Shown one piece after another: positions 43,094 through 53,580 of a stretch of 55,177 nt of DNA. The notes under the pieces are model-generated. The model searched no databases, had not been told where the DNA came from, and was given only the letters and a program-made list of their open reading frames with translations. Source of the DNA: Byssothecium circinans (lineage: Eukaryota > Ascomycota > Dothideomycetes > Pleosporales > Massarinaceae). The position numbers were made by a program, and so were the translations under genes. The stretch is taken from contig ML976999.1 of NCBI GenBank assembly GCA_010015675.1, positions 131,858 through 187,034 of the forward strand, in the 5' to 3' direction. Position 1 is the first letter of the stretch. Each line of letters opens with the position of its first letter.

Positions 43094-44060
43094 AAAGATA
43101 TATCTATATCTCTTTATAGTACTAGGAAGCTAATATACTACGCAATTAAAAGCTCTTAGTCTTAGAGAATAGATAGACAAATAATAAGCTTAGTCTTACG
43201 TAATTAAAGCACTTTAACGCGCATATAAAAGCGAGAACTATTAGTGTCTATTAGTTGTTAATTTTAAATAGCTATAAAAGCTACCTAAATTAAGATTTTA
43301 AGGATTATTATTATAATAATAAGATCTTTACGCTTTGTATACTACTATACTCGTTACATATCCTCTAGCCGCTTAATATAGTATTATTCTTACTGCTTAA
43401 GCGCAAGTACTTTAAGATTATTTAGGGCTTAGCATAATAGCGTGTCTTTTATGTTAATTAGGAAGCGTTCCTACTAGCCTTTAAAGATATATTTTGAAGC
43501 ATATTTATAGTTTAGAACTATTAAAAGGCCTTTAAAGTAATAGGGCTAGTTCCTCTAAAACGCGTAGGTAGTATTTAATTACTTTAATATGCGTATACAT
43601 ACTCTACTAGGACCCCTACTACTAGAGACGCTATAGCTATTAAGGACTCTAAGTAATATACATAAATTTAGCTTATAGTTAAAGCTAGTACGTAATTCTA
43701 TTACTTAGTTACTATAGATAGCTTAGGGTAAGCTTTTACAGCTTCTTAAAGGCGCTAAGTTAATGCTGCATAGTAGCGCGCTAATAAAGGCGCGTATTAA
43801 AGAACTTAAACAGCAACTTACAGTAGTAACTAAGCAAAAAATACGTAAGTGTAAGTATCTTAGAAGGGTAGCACTATAGAGTATAGTCCTATAGTAGACT
43901 AGAATAGTTTTAAACTATTAAAAACTATCTAGAACTATAAGAGGGTAAAGGTAGAAGGTAAATATAAAGTATAATAACTAGGTGTTTACTACTACAGCAA
44001 CTACGGTAAGGCTAGGTATAACGCGAGAACGTATTAAGCATATAAAGAGGGTTCTTTTAA
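43094..44060 (+). pseudogene. Fot-like DDE transposase of D, C-terminal half with ruined zinc knuckle
   Basis: The half continues the frame after the Gypsy C insertion. The second catalytic motif (family L-I-L-D-G-H-E-S-H) reads L-I-L-N-S-Y-K-S-Y at about 43258-43290. The family motif Q-P-L-D-V is present as L-N-V near 43370. At 43981-44035 a C-x2-C-x4-H-x4-C knuckle of the G-H-N-A-R-T-C type survives only as Tyr: every expected Cys and the His are Tyr, each a single G-to-A or C-to-T change. This is a textbook RIP footprint. No function remains. Confidence 0.85.
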
Positions 44061-44334
44061 GTTAGAGGCTAGTACTTAGTTTATTATATTAAGTAGTAAT
44101 AACGTAAAGTACTACTAAGCGCGCTAGTTTTCCTTAGCAACACTAATACTACACTTATTACGAAATGCCTTAACTAACAAACACGTTACTTATTTAATAA
44201 GAAGGTAGAATTAAGCTTGCCCTTTAAGCTTACTATTTAGGCTAATTTTAAAGCCTCTAACGCGCTGCTAAAGCCTTTAACGTTCGTTATTAGTCCCTCT
44301 CTTAACGCGCGCGCAGAATTACCTTTTAACCTAT

Positions 44335-44782
44335 AATTTTGCGGAGCGAGGAACGAGCGTAGCAAATCTACAATCCAAATCGCGCCTGAGGGCTTCCAAA
44401 AAATCGCATTTTAACGTACTTCTACCTATTGAATTTCATTGCTGATTTTTCTATATATGCTAAAAACTGTACCCTTGATAGTTCTACTAATAGCAGCCTA
44501 TATTTAATTCATTATAATAGGTATGCGTGGATAAAACAGTGTTTTTTAAATGATGTTCTTCAGAATCATGACTAATACGCGTGTCGCGTGTCCTGTATTA
44601 GGCAGTAAAACAGGGGCTTAGGGTCTAAAAGCTGCTTACGCTACTTTATCTACTAGCCACTATATGCGGCAACATAACTAAACCCTATTTTATGAAGAAA
44701 AAATTCACTATACTATAGGCCTAATACCTTACAATACTACCTAATACTACTTCCCTCTATCCACGTACCCTTACACGTTATT
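44335..44782. promoter_or_regulatory. 5' terminal region and leader of the Helitron-like unit
   Basis: GC-balanced, little RIP. It opens with GCGGAGCGAGGAACGAGCG (the terminal word) and has no ORF. Near 44720-44755 are three CTAATAC words, followed by a CT-rich stretch just before ATG 44783. It probably holds the helicase gene's promoter and the element's recognised end. Confidence 0.45.
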
Positions 44783-47700
44783 ATGGATGTTCTATACTGC
44801 AATTACTGCAACGCACCTCTTACGCCTAGCGTTAATCAATTTCGCAATAATAAATAGAAGAAGAACTGTCAGGCTTGCCTTATAGTTACTTAGAGTTATA
44901 AATGGCAAGTAAATACGTTAGAGTATAAAGCTACACCCCCTATAAAGTATCACGTAACGCTAATGTTAGACTCTAGTCCTTTATCTAGTATTCTCTATAC
45001 TCTAACGCTAGTCTAACCTTAATCTATACTAACGTCTACGCCGTATACGCTAACTGTACTAGGGACTCTACTTAAGTAGCAGCTTCTTCGTGTGGCTAGT
45101 ATTAGTCTTAGTATTAGGCCACCGTCTTAGTCTTTAAATACGTTGCTATTACCTTACCTATCCTAACTTCCCCTATTAGCACCGCTAAGCGCCATGACTC
45201 CTATTAAACCCCTATTATCATTATAAACGCTTTCTAGTTAACTATTACTATAGATGGCCGTGATATATTCTACATTATAGCTGTGGTATTCATAATAGTA
45301 AGGGGAGGGTATTTTATAGAATACCCCTCTATCTTTAGTGTAATCACGTGATACTTGCTCTAGTATTAGTCCTAGTATTAGTTATACAATCTATACAGCG
45401 GCTAAGTCTAAAGAACATGTAGTTAACAAGTTAGATGATAGTATAGTAGCAGCTAAGTCTTAAGAATATATAGTTAATAAGTTTAATGATAGTATAGATA
45501 GAGAGATGCTTATAGAGGTAGAAGAGAATATATATAACTTCCCTCTAGAAGAGCCCCTATTATGAATTTAGGATGATAGTTCCTATCTTTCTAATCCTAC
45601 ATTATCTAATTAAGATAAAACGTATATCTCTACGTTTTATAATGCACTTAAGAAAGAAGAGATAGAGACGTGTATAATTTATAATTATTATTAGTTTCGC
45701 CTAAACGTTTACCATAGGGAATGTGCTACCTGTTTAACTAATCGCGTTAAACATAGTGCTAAAGAGGATTAGGTGCCTATATTTAGTGCTATAAATAATA
45801 TAGATCTAGGTGTAATACCTAACCTCCCTTCTCTTACTAATGTTAAGGAGATGCTTATTGCCTAGGTTTACTATTTTATGCAGATATGTTAGCATCATGG
45901 GCAGCAGTATAAGTATAGAGGGCATATATGTTATTTTACTATTAATGTAGCTAGGGTATTTTTAAGGCTTCCTATCCTTCTATCTAAGCTTAATATTATT
46001 ATCCTTAAACTACTATATTCAGATAAGGATGACCACGCTTCAGTTGAACGTTAATTTAAGAAGAGTTAGAAAGTAAGGCGCACTATAGTATTACATTAGC
46101 TATAATGGTTAAAGGCACATCACTCTAGATATAGTAATATTGTTATTAATAATAAGGCTATTCAAGAACTCCCTATTAATAGGTATGTAGACGATCAATT
46201 TACTATGCTTTAGCATGGGGATATAGATATTAGGCTAGAGGATTATCCTAATACGCAAGAGCTAGTATCGCCATCCTATACGCTAGACTATTCACCCCTA
46301 CTATCTATACCTGCTGCGACCACCTATATACTAGATGGGTCACCACCTAATACTAGGCCTAATACTAGCGCGGATTCCTACTATGATAGTAGCTCAATTT
46401 TTGATAAGGACAATAATAATGATAATGGAGCTGACACGACCATAGTTCCTAATATTATTCCTAATATTAGTAAATTTAAGACTTTGCGTTATTAAATCTA
46501 ATCAAGACCTTCCTACCTTACTATGGGCTTAGTGCGAAGGACACCTATTTCTAAATATAGTAATTAGGAAAAGATCCTTAGTCTTACATTTCCTACCTTA
46601 TATCTAAATAGAATTGGTGACTATATGCAACTAAGGATGTGGGAGGTTGCATATGCAGACTATGTTTAGCACATGATAAGCTATAAGGATGGACGTTTTA
46701 CTCATCACTTACGTTTCCATTTTGCTGCCTTTAATACAATTCTCTGCAGGTAAACTACTGTAAAGGTAGGTTTCTTTATAAGGAAGACACTAGACGGCGC
46801 TTCTATGATAGCTGAGGATATTCAAGCTCAGTTTAACAGCGCTAATAGTGGGCAGAGTTTGATTGACGCTATAGTATAGTTCTTTACCTCTATTTAAGGT
46901 TCTTATGCGTATTAGAAAGTAGAGGGTACAAACCTAAAGGCTATAGTACGTGTAGTCTACCTAATACCTAGCTAATACCCTTATTATTAACATCTAACTT
47001 TTATTAATAGGTTTGTTAGCTGTAATGTCCTTATCTATTTGTTATATACTCTACTACGGATTACCATTAGGCTAATCTTATAAGATTTATAGGAGAGGAG
47101 GCCTTTACTAAGTAGTAGACTACAACTAATGCACGTTAAGTAAGGCTAGCATAGGATTTCGTACGCGATAACCTACACATTATTGCTTACTAGTTTTACC
47201 ATCGATTTAAACTATTTAAGAAGCATGTTATGACACCTAAGTTTAACCTTATTAACTTCTAGCATCATTACGAGTGGCAGGGCCGTAGTAGTACTTATAA
47301 CTATTGCCTATACTACTATAAGGATGCACCTCATCCTGATTAGTATTTGGCTTAGAATGCTACTAAGCTTAAGAAGCAATAATTAGCAAAGTATTAGGGC
47401 TATTACATTAGCACTGTTCATCCTAACCTACACAAGGCTACTCTAGAGTATTTATATGGCTCCCCCTTATCTCTTGCATTTAATTAGATGGTTTTTAACT
47501 TTCACGAACTTACTACTATCTTGACTAAGTGCTACATGCATGTATGTCATCTTAGTTACTGCTAAAGGAAAAACAAGAAGATAGGTAAGGTAGTCTATTA
47601 CTTTAAGGCTCCCTAGCTATGTATAGCTAATCCCTACTTTACTAAATTAGCTAGGAAGTCTTTTTACCATCTCTACACTTAACGGAATCATCCACTTCTA

Positions 47701-50220
47701 AACGCGTACTATTAAACTCTAGTATTAGGCTAGCAGGCTAATACTAATATATAGCCCTGCACTAGTACTATAGGTATTATTCAATATGTTAGTCTATATG
47801 TTGGCAAGGCAGAGTAGCAGATGACGTCGTTTAAGGATATGGCTACTAAGATACTGCCTTATATCTAGTCTGAGAATGCTATGTTCAAGTTTATAGTAAA
47901 GTTAATAAATAAATTAGCAGGCTAGAGGGACTATAGCGCTTAGGAAGTTTGCTACATCCTCTTTAATCTGCCCCTCACGGATTATAGTCGTACTATTCTT
48001 AACGTTAACCTTCATTATAAGGAGGATTAGCCTAAGATGTACGTCTTTTAAGCTAATTATTAAGTTAATGATAAAGTATTTAAGGAAGATACACCTCAGT
48101 TTACTAAGGGCCGTTCTATGCTAGTAAAATACAAGGAGAGGCCTCCGTCACTTAAAGCTATATCATATTTAGACTACCTTCTTTATTATAACCATGTAAA
48201 GAATTAAGTTAGGCCCTAGGCTAGGCTTAGGATTTTGAAGTTTTACCCTCTATACTCTCCTAAGTTAGATAGGGAAGACTTCTCTCGCGTCAAGCTTATG
48301 CTACATCATCTATTTTAATAGGTATTAGATGTAAGGACCTTTGCTAGCCAGGAGTACCAGTTATTCTTGTAAGCCTATTAGAACTGCCTGTTAGTATGCA
48401 ATCACCCTTTTCCTAATAGCTTTGGAGAGGTGTTACCTAAAAATAAGGAAGAAGATCTAGATTAGGAAGACGTGGATTTAGTAGATAAGTCATCATGGAA
48501 TGAGCTTGCTAGTTATCTCCCTAGTGCTGATGGTGTTATCATTAATAAGGATAACCTAGGCAGTTAGCTAGTTAATCTAGAGAAGGATTGGAACGTACCT
48601 AAGTATAAGGATAGTTACGGCCTTAATGCACGTCAATATTAGAAGGAGATAAAGATAGCTTATCTAGTTAATTACGCTACTAGACCCAATACCTTACCTA
48701 ATACCCTTTAGTCTAAATAGTAGCTACTGTTTAATCTCATCATCAATCATTATTAAGCCTACCTAGATAGGAATAGGCTAGAGCAGCTTCTTCTTAACCT
48801 TAATGGCTAGGGTGGTACTAGAAAGACGTACGCTATTAAGGTTATAACCTCTACTATAGATAGTATTGTGAGGGCTTTAAGGAAGAAATTACCTATTATA
48901 TAGTGCGCACTAACTAGAGTAGCTACTTTTCTTATTTTAGGAAAGACTATCTACTCTACCTTCCGCATACTAATTCAACCTCCTAGTGGTGTGCTTCTAC
49001 CTCTTGCTCTAGTAGCGTTAGCTTAGACCCAAGCGCTATTTACTAATGTTTATTACCTTATTATAGATAAGAAGTCTATGGTAGGGCTAATAACACTAGC
49101 GTGGTTAGATATAAGATGCCGTAAGATCTTTCTAGTATAGGCTAGCTATCCTTTTAGCAGTTTAAACATTATCCTAGCTAGTGATTTTTACTAGTTACCC
49201 CCTATCGCGAGAAGGCCTATGTTTAATACTACAAAGAGCCACAGCTCTTTAGATATAGCTAGTGCGGCGCTATATAAACTATTTACTAGAACTATTGTTC
49301 TAGATGTAGTTATGCGCTAGTAGGGTTCTAAATAGGCTTCCTTCCATAATGCTCTTGCACGTATCCGTGAGGAGAAGCCTAATGTCTATGACTGGCTTCT
49401 CCTTATGAAACGCTGCAGCGTTAAGCTTAGCGAGGTAGAACGGAACTCCTTTAATTCTACCTTACGTATATGCGCAAAGAGGATAGAGGTAGCTGCTATT
49501 AATCATAACTACCTCTAGGACTCTAGCTAGCCTATCCTTATTTTATAGGCCACACATGATAGTTAAGATTAAGAGAAGGTATCTACTAAGGATGCGGGGA
49601 ATCTCTATAACCAGCTCCCTGTATTTATTGGTGCCTAGGTTATGCTACTTAATAATATCTAGATAGAGCGTGGTTTAGTTAATGGGGCTATAGGGGTTAT
49701 TAATAATATTCTTTAGTAGCCTAATACCTAGGATTATCGTAAGGCTACACTAAAGGCGGTATTAGTCGCTATAGATAAGTATGATGGGCTGTATCTTTAC
49801 AGCCTTCTAGATGGTACAAAGGTTATTCTAGTATTTCCTCTTATTTAGGAATTTACTATTAATTAGAGTATGCATGTACGTATTTAATTCCCTATTATAC
49901 TTACCTAGGCTATTATAGTTTATAAATCCTAGGGTTTAAGTGTAGATAAGGCTATAATCATGGTTAGTAAGGAGTGAGATCACTACCCTAGCTTAATGTA
50001 CGTTGCGCTTTTAAGGGTTAAGACTGTTAATGGTTTAATGTTTAAGGATGTGTTTTCCTATCAGCAGTTAAAGTAAAAGAGAAGCAAGGTATTAGAGATG
50101 TGAGAGTAGGATATAAGGCGTAGGGCGCGTTATCACATTATAGTGCAGCAGACTATTTTCTAGGTCTAATACCTAGACTAATACCACTATTATTAAGAGG
50201 TTTTGCGAGGGTAGTTTCCT
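44783..50220 (+). pseudogene. Helitron Rep / PIF1-like helicase
   Basis: This rolling-circle transposase nicks DNA (HUH endonuclease) and unwinds it (SF1 helicase). From ATG 44783 a Cys motif is seen (C-N-Y-C at 44798, C-Q-A-C at 44870). The N-terminal Helitron domain follows (C-A-T-C-L near 45727; G-Q-Q-Y-K-Y-R-G-H-I at 45901-45930), then the helitron-like N region (A-F-N-T near 46730). In the Rep domain the HUH box reads T-Y-N-Y at about 47292 (His to Tyr twice), while the Tyr motif Q-Y-V-S-L-Y at 47782-47799 keeps both tyrosines. The helicase has Walker A G-G-T-R-K-T at about 48811-48828, a DEAD-like box I-I-D-K-K-S near 49060, D-F-Y-x-L-P-P at 49183-49203, and the late motif Y-K-S, stop, G-L-S-V-D-K-A at 49921-49952. 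About 1,800 codons, with introns possible. Dead by TAG/TAA stops. Confidence 0.93.
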
Positions 50221-50301
50221 ATAATATAAGCATTCCTATAAAAGTTTCCCTAATCTATCTAGATAGATAGAGCGCCTAATACTATAGCCTAATACTCTAT
50301 G

Positions 50302-50373
50302 ACTATATCCTAATCCCTAGAGTATATAGTCTCTATAACTATATCCTAATCCCTAGAGTATATAGTCTCTATG
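50302..50373. repeat. 36 bp tandem duplication after the helicase gene
   Basis: Two units (50302-50337 and 50338-50373), identical except the last base. Each begins ACTATATCCTAATCCC and contains the near-palindrome AGAGTATATAGTCTCT. It lies between the convergent helicase and minus-strand genes, so it could be part of a terminator or a recent slippage event. Confidence 0.85.
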
Positions 50374-50389
50374 TCTGTACTATCTACTA

Positions 50390-51612
50390 AATACAGACTT
50401 AGATTAACGTCACCCTTATCGCCTAGCCTCTTAAGCTCTATGAATTTTGTAATGTTAGGCATCTTCACACTATTATTATAGCCTTAATGGGGAACCTCTA
50501 GCTTAATACCTTCTATTACATCTTCTTCTATTTGCACACCTTCTATTGGTTCGCCTTAGGAAGTATTCTCTGTAGGAAGTTCTACAATAATATAGTTAAG
50601 TAGATCTACAGCATATCCTACATTCTTGCCCTGTACCTTAGGGAAATGTGCGCTATAGTCTTTAATAGTGCGTAGATTATACGCACTAGGAAGCTTGCAT
50701 GCTTTACTATCACGAAAGAGTTAGATAGTAGAGTCTGTATAATCCCCATCACGCTGTGCTTAGTAGATTAGAGAGAGTAGCACGCGTTATTATTAGAGGA
50801 ATAGCATAGGGAATGGTAGAATAGGCATCTTTAACTTAGTGTTAACGCTAATTAGGTATCTATAAGGTACTTCTAACTTCTATAGTACTAACCTTATAGC
50901 GATAATCTATTATAGTTAGCTTATACCTAATACCCTAACTAATACTACACTTACTTAACCCTATCGCATAGGTAGCTTTAATTTAGTCTTCTTAAACACC
51001 TTTTAAGTAGTACTAGCCTATTAATGGTTAGTTCTAGACTAATACTAGGTCTAATACCCTACTTACCTATCCTAAACGCACTAGCTTCTTTCTAGCCACT
51101 AGAAGAGTGACTTAGTCATTAAGTATTAGGTTAAGCCACTAGATATAGCGCTGCTTAGTATTAGCTATAGTATTAGGTTAGTTACGTTATACTTATAATA
51201 AATATGCCTTATGGCATACGTAGAATAAATCCCTTCAGCCCTTAATAACAGAGAATCCTTAACTTTTCTACTATAATGTTAAGCTCTCTATTCTAGTATC
51301 TCTTCACCTGTAGCTAGTAGCTAAGCTCTGTCTATTCTTCCCTCTCTTTATTGCTTAGGTTAGGCACTATTATATTAAATTTTTCTTTTTTCTCTTTAAT
51401 ATCTGTCGTCTTTTTATCCGCTTTGCCTGCGTTAGATTTGCCCTTTTTACTTAACTTGCTACTCTCTACACTCTCATTAATAGTAGACGAGGCAGTATTA
51501 ATAATATACTAAGGTAGCATAAACTTATCTTCTAGTACCCAGACCTTTTCTTAAGGCTTAAAGACTAATCTCACAGTTTTGTAGTCAGATTCTGGCTTTC
51601 TAGTGCGTACCA
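50390..51612 (-). pseudogene. Unknown gene of the Helitron-like unit (minus strand)
   Basis: The frame opens at ATG 51612 (M-V-R-T-R-K-P-E-S-D-Y-K). A Lys/Ser-rich linker follows (51470-51390; S-K-L-S-K-K-G-K-S), then a hydrophobic block near 50840-50790 and a C-terminal domain at 50760-50390 (R-D-G-D-Y-T-D-S-T-I, F-R-D-S-K-A-C-K-L-P, Y-S-A-H-F-P-K-V). Interruptions are TAG/TAA. The middle part (51250-50850) changes frame at GTATTAG/CTAATAC doublets, as introns would cause. It is convergent with the helicase gene and divergent from the H3 gene. Its basic start could suit nuclear localisation. I recognise no domain. The frame upstream (51640-52060) may be a separate gene or its 5' exons. Confidence 0.55.
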
Positions 51613-51639
51613 TGGCTAGCTATATCTAGAGTAGATTCT

Positions 51640-52060
51640 GACTCTCCCTATGTATTATTAGTTATACCTAATACTAGACTAATACTCTTCTCATACCTAG
51701 CCTTAAGCGCTGCATTACGACTCTAAATTTAAAGCATGTCCTCAAGTTGCTTACGCTCATTTTCATCTGTAGCGCTATTAAGCAGGTGCTAAATATGTGG
51801 CAAGAACTTCTTTATCTAGAAAGTAGAGCACGCCTTTACTAAGTTAGTACATAATTATTTAGGTATAGGGGGGTTACTATACCTTATTATTAGCGTTTTT
51901 TCCCTTTTGAATCATGAAGTCTTCGCCCTACTTGCTTGCGTGAAGTTTGTTATTTTTAATAGTGCTTACATTTAATAAGTATGCATTAGCAGCCTTTACC
52001 TTCTTCTAGTCTGCTATTGCAGCGAGAGGGCTTAGCAGGATGTATTAGGTAGGTATTAGG
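51640..52060 (-). pseudogene. Small helical coding fossil upstream of the minus-strand unknown gene
   Basis: Minus-strand frames at about 52010-51890 (A-A-N-A-Y-L-L-N-V-S, then basic residues to N-A-N-N-K) and about 51840-51700 (F-L-P-H-I, D-E-N-E-R-K-Q-L-E-D-M-L, A-A-L-K-A-R-Y-E-K) are separated by a gap starting with GTATAG, which could be an intron. The content is helical and charged. These may be the first exons of the gene at 50390-51612 or a separate small gene. No family recognised. Confidence 0.4.
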
Positions 52061-52833
52061 CGTTATTTAGTAGTGGGGCAAAGTTACGTATAGTACGTAG
52101 ACGTTATATAAGGAGTATATAGGAAGTAGTGTTAAGTAGTAAATTTTTAGTAATAAGTTTATTTATAGTTACACGAAATTGAAAGTAGGGCTAGGTAGTA
52201 ATCACGGGAAATTATTACCAGCCTATCATGTGCGTTAAATGCGCCCAATACTTTATGATATAATTCTAGCATAAGCGTGTGTAGCTTAGTTAGCTATATA
52301 AGTATATACTAGAATTATAGTATTAGGTTAGGTATTAGTCTCTCTTTAGAAGCTATTTCCTATCTTTATACGTGGTTTTCTTGCTGACGTAATGTTTTCT
52401 CTCTTATTTTACTTCTCTTTACACCCTTACCTTTACTACTTACCTTTACTACTTACCCTTACTAGCTACCTTCACGTTACCTTCTTACTTCTTGCGCTTA
52501 CCTACCACCCCGCACTTTAACAACTCTTAATCTTTGCGATTTTGCTGTCTTTGTGGTCGCAAAGCTTTGTAGCTATAGTATAGCTATAACTAAAGTATTA
52601 GGCTTAGTATTAGCTTTTCTATGTATATACTCCCTTATAATTTCCCCTTTTATTGCCTACTAATTTTAACTTCCTTACGTACTGTTACTATTCCTATTTC
52701 TTACTTTTACTATTCTTATTTCTCACTTTTACTTTCACTGTTAACGTTATTAGTTTTCCATCTATTTTCTAACTAAAAAGTAGTTAGTTTACATCTATCT
52801 TATTTTCTTTTATACACCTTACAATATACCATC
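52061..52833. promoter_or_regulatory. Bidirectional intergenic region with CT-rich tracts upstream of the H3 variant gene
   Basis: It separates the divergent unknown gene and the H3 variant gene. Two pyrimidine-rich blocks contain short direct repeats (CTTTACTACTTAC-type at 52430-52470; TTCTTACTTTTACTATTC-type at 52690-52740), typical of fungal promoter/leader DNA. Several GTATTAG words occur (52319-52340, 52590-52615). The bases before the start, ACCATC, are a reasonable start context. No TATA box can be chosen with confidence in this AT-rich DNA. Confidence 0.5.
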
Positions 52834-53580
52834 ATGGCCGCCAAGAAGAATCAAGGCAAGCTACCTGTAAAGGCTCCTCGTGGCAGAGCTAGCAAGGGTA
52901 ATATCGCCTAAGGTAGGCTAGGTATTAGTCTTAGTATTAGCTATATATTAACTATGTCTAGCTTTAGGTCCTTATAAGAAAGGCTAGAAGAAGCTTCCTA
53001 CTAATACTGGCACAAACCTATATAAGGGTCGCAAGAAGAAGGGAGGGTCGCCGCTGCTAACACGGAAGCTAATAAGCTACGCCATGCAGAAGGAGCGTGC
53101 TCCCATCTATAAAGGCCCTAGCAAGGGAGGCCCTCGCATTAGGCGTCATAAGCCTAGCAGTAAGTTTCTGACCTATATTACTGCAGCTAGACTAATACTA
53201 GTATTAGCCTTTGCTTTAGCAAAGATCTATTTCTACTAGAAGACTCTAGGTGACTTAATTCTAGTAGCGCTATTTAGGAGATTAGTTCATAAGGTACTAC
53301 AGAATAATTAAGAGAGAAATGGTAACCCTATGTCCCGTTTCTAGTCTAGGGCTTTAGACGCCTTATAGGCTACTACTAAGGCCTTCCTAGTAGACATCTT
53401 ACAAGGTATTAGTCTAATTTGTATGGTATTAGCCTCTGCTAATAATAGTGCCTAGCTATAAACCTTAGTGCTATCTATAGGAAGCGCGTTACTATTTAAG
53501 CTAAGGACGTTAAGCATGTTATTAGTGTTAGTAAGATTCTTGCTCTATATAGCAAGATTCTATAGGACTTGCCCACCTAA
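52834..53580 (+). pseudogene. Histone H3 variant gene (CenH3-like features), four exons
   Basis: H3-type histones form the nucleosome core. The exons that fit are 52834-52912, 52968-53159, 53208-53405 and 53456-53580; all three introns (48-55 nt) are GT...AG and phase 1, with CTAAT-type branch words in the last two. The joined frame has 197 codons (canonical H3: about 136). The tail is long and Lys/Arg/Gly-rich, about 90 residues. Then come R-R-H-K-P-S with Thr across intron 2 (H3: K-P-G-T), A-L-A-K-I-Y-F-Y-Q-K (H3: A-L-R-E-I-R-R-Y-Q-K), F-R-R-L-V, R-F-Q-S-R-A-L-D-A-L, and N-L-S-A-I-Y-R-K-R-V-T-I with K-D-V-K-H. Loop 1, between the V-L-Q and R-F-Q blocks, is about five residues longer than in H3, as in centromeric H3; but Phe, not the Trp usual in CenH3, precedes Gln. 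Eight in-frame TAG/TAA are single C-to-T changes. Confidence 0.88.

Larger units (their letters stand above)
27188..44099 (+). mobile_element. Fot1/pogo-like DNA transposon D, split by Gypsy C (and A within it)
   Basis: Target TA is at 27186-27187. The left terminus begins ACGTAAAGCACTACTAAAC, with a second CACTAC-type subterminal repeat. Element sequence occupies 27188-27939 and 43094-44099 (about 1.76 kb, close to the ~1.9 kb of Fot1). Gypsy C is inserted between, with the 5 bp duplication ATATA at 27935-27939 and 43089-43093. Copy E starts at a TA (44100-44101) at the 3' edge of D, so D's own right terminus is not seen here. Extremely RIP-mutated. Confidence 0.8.

Noticed and set aside
8090..53580. 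TAG/TAA replacing Gln codons almost everywhere, as if the genetic code read TAR as Gln
   Set aside because: The same genes also show Gly to Arg/Ser, Asp to Asn, Glu to Lys and Cys to Tyr, all C-to-T or G-to-A; the TPR and LINE regions use CAG/CAA normally. RIP explains everything.
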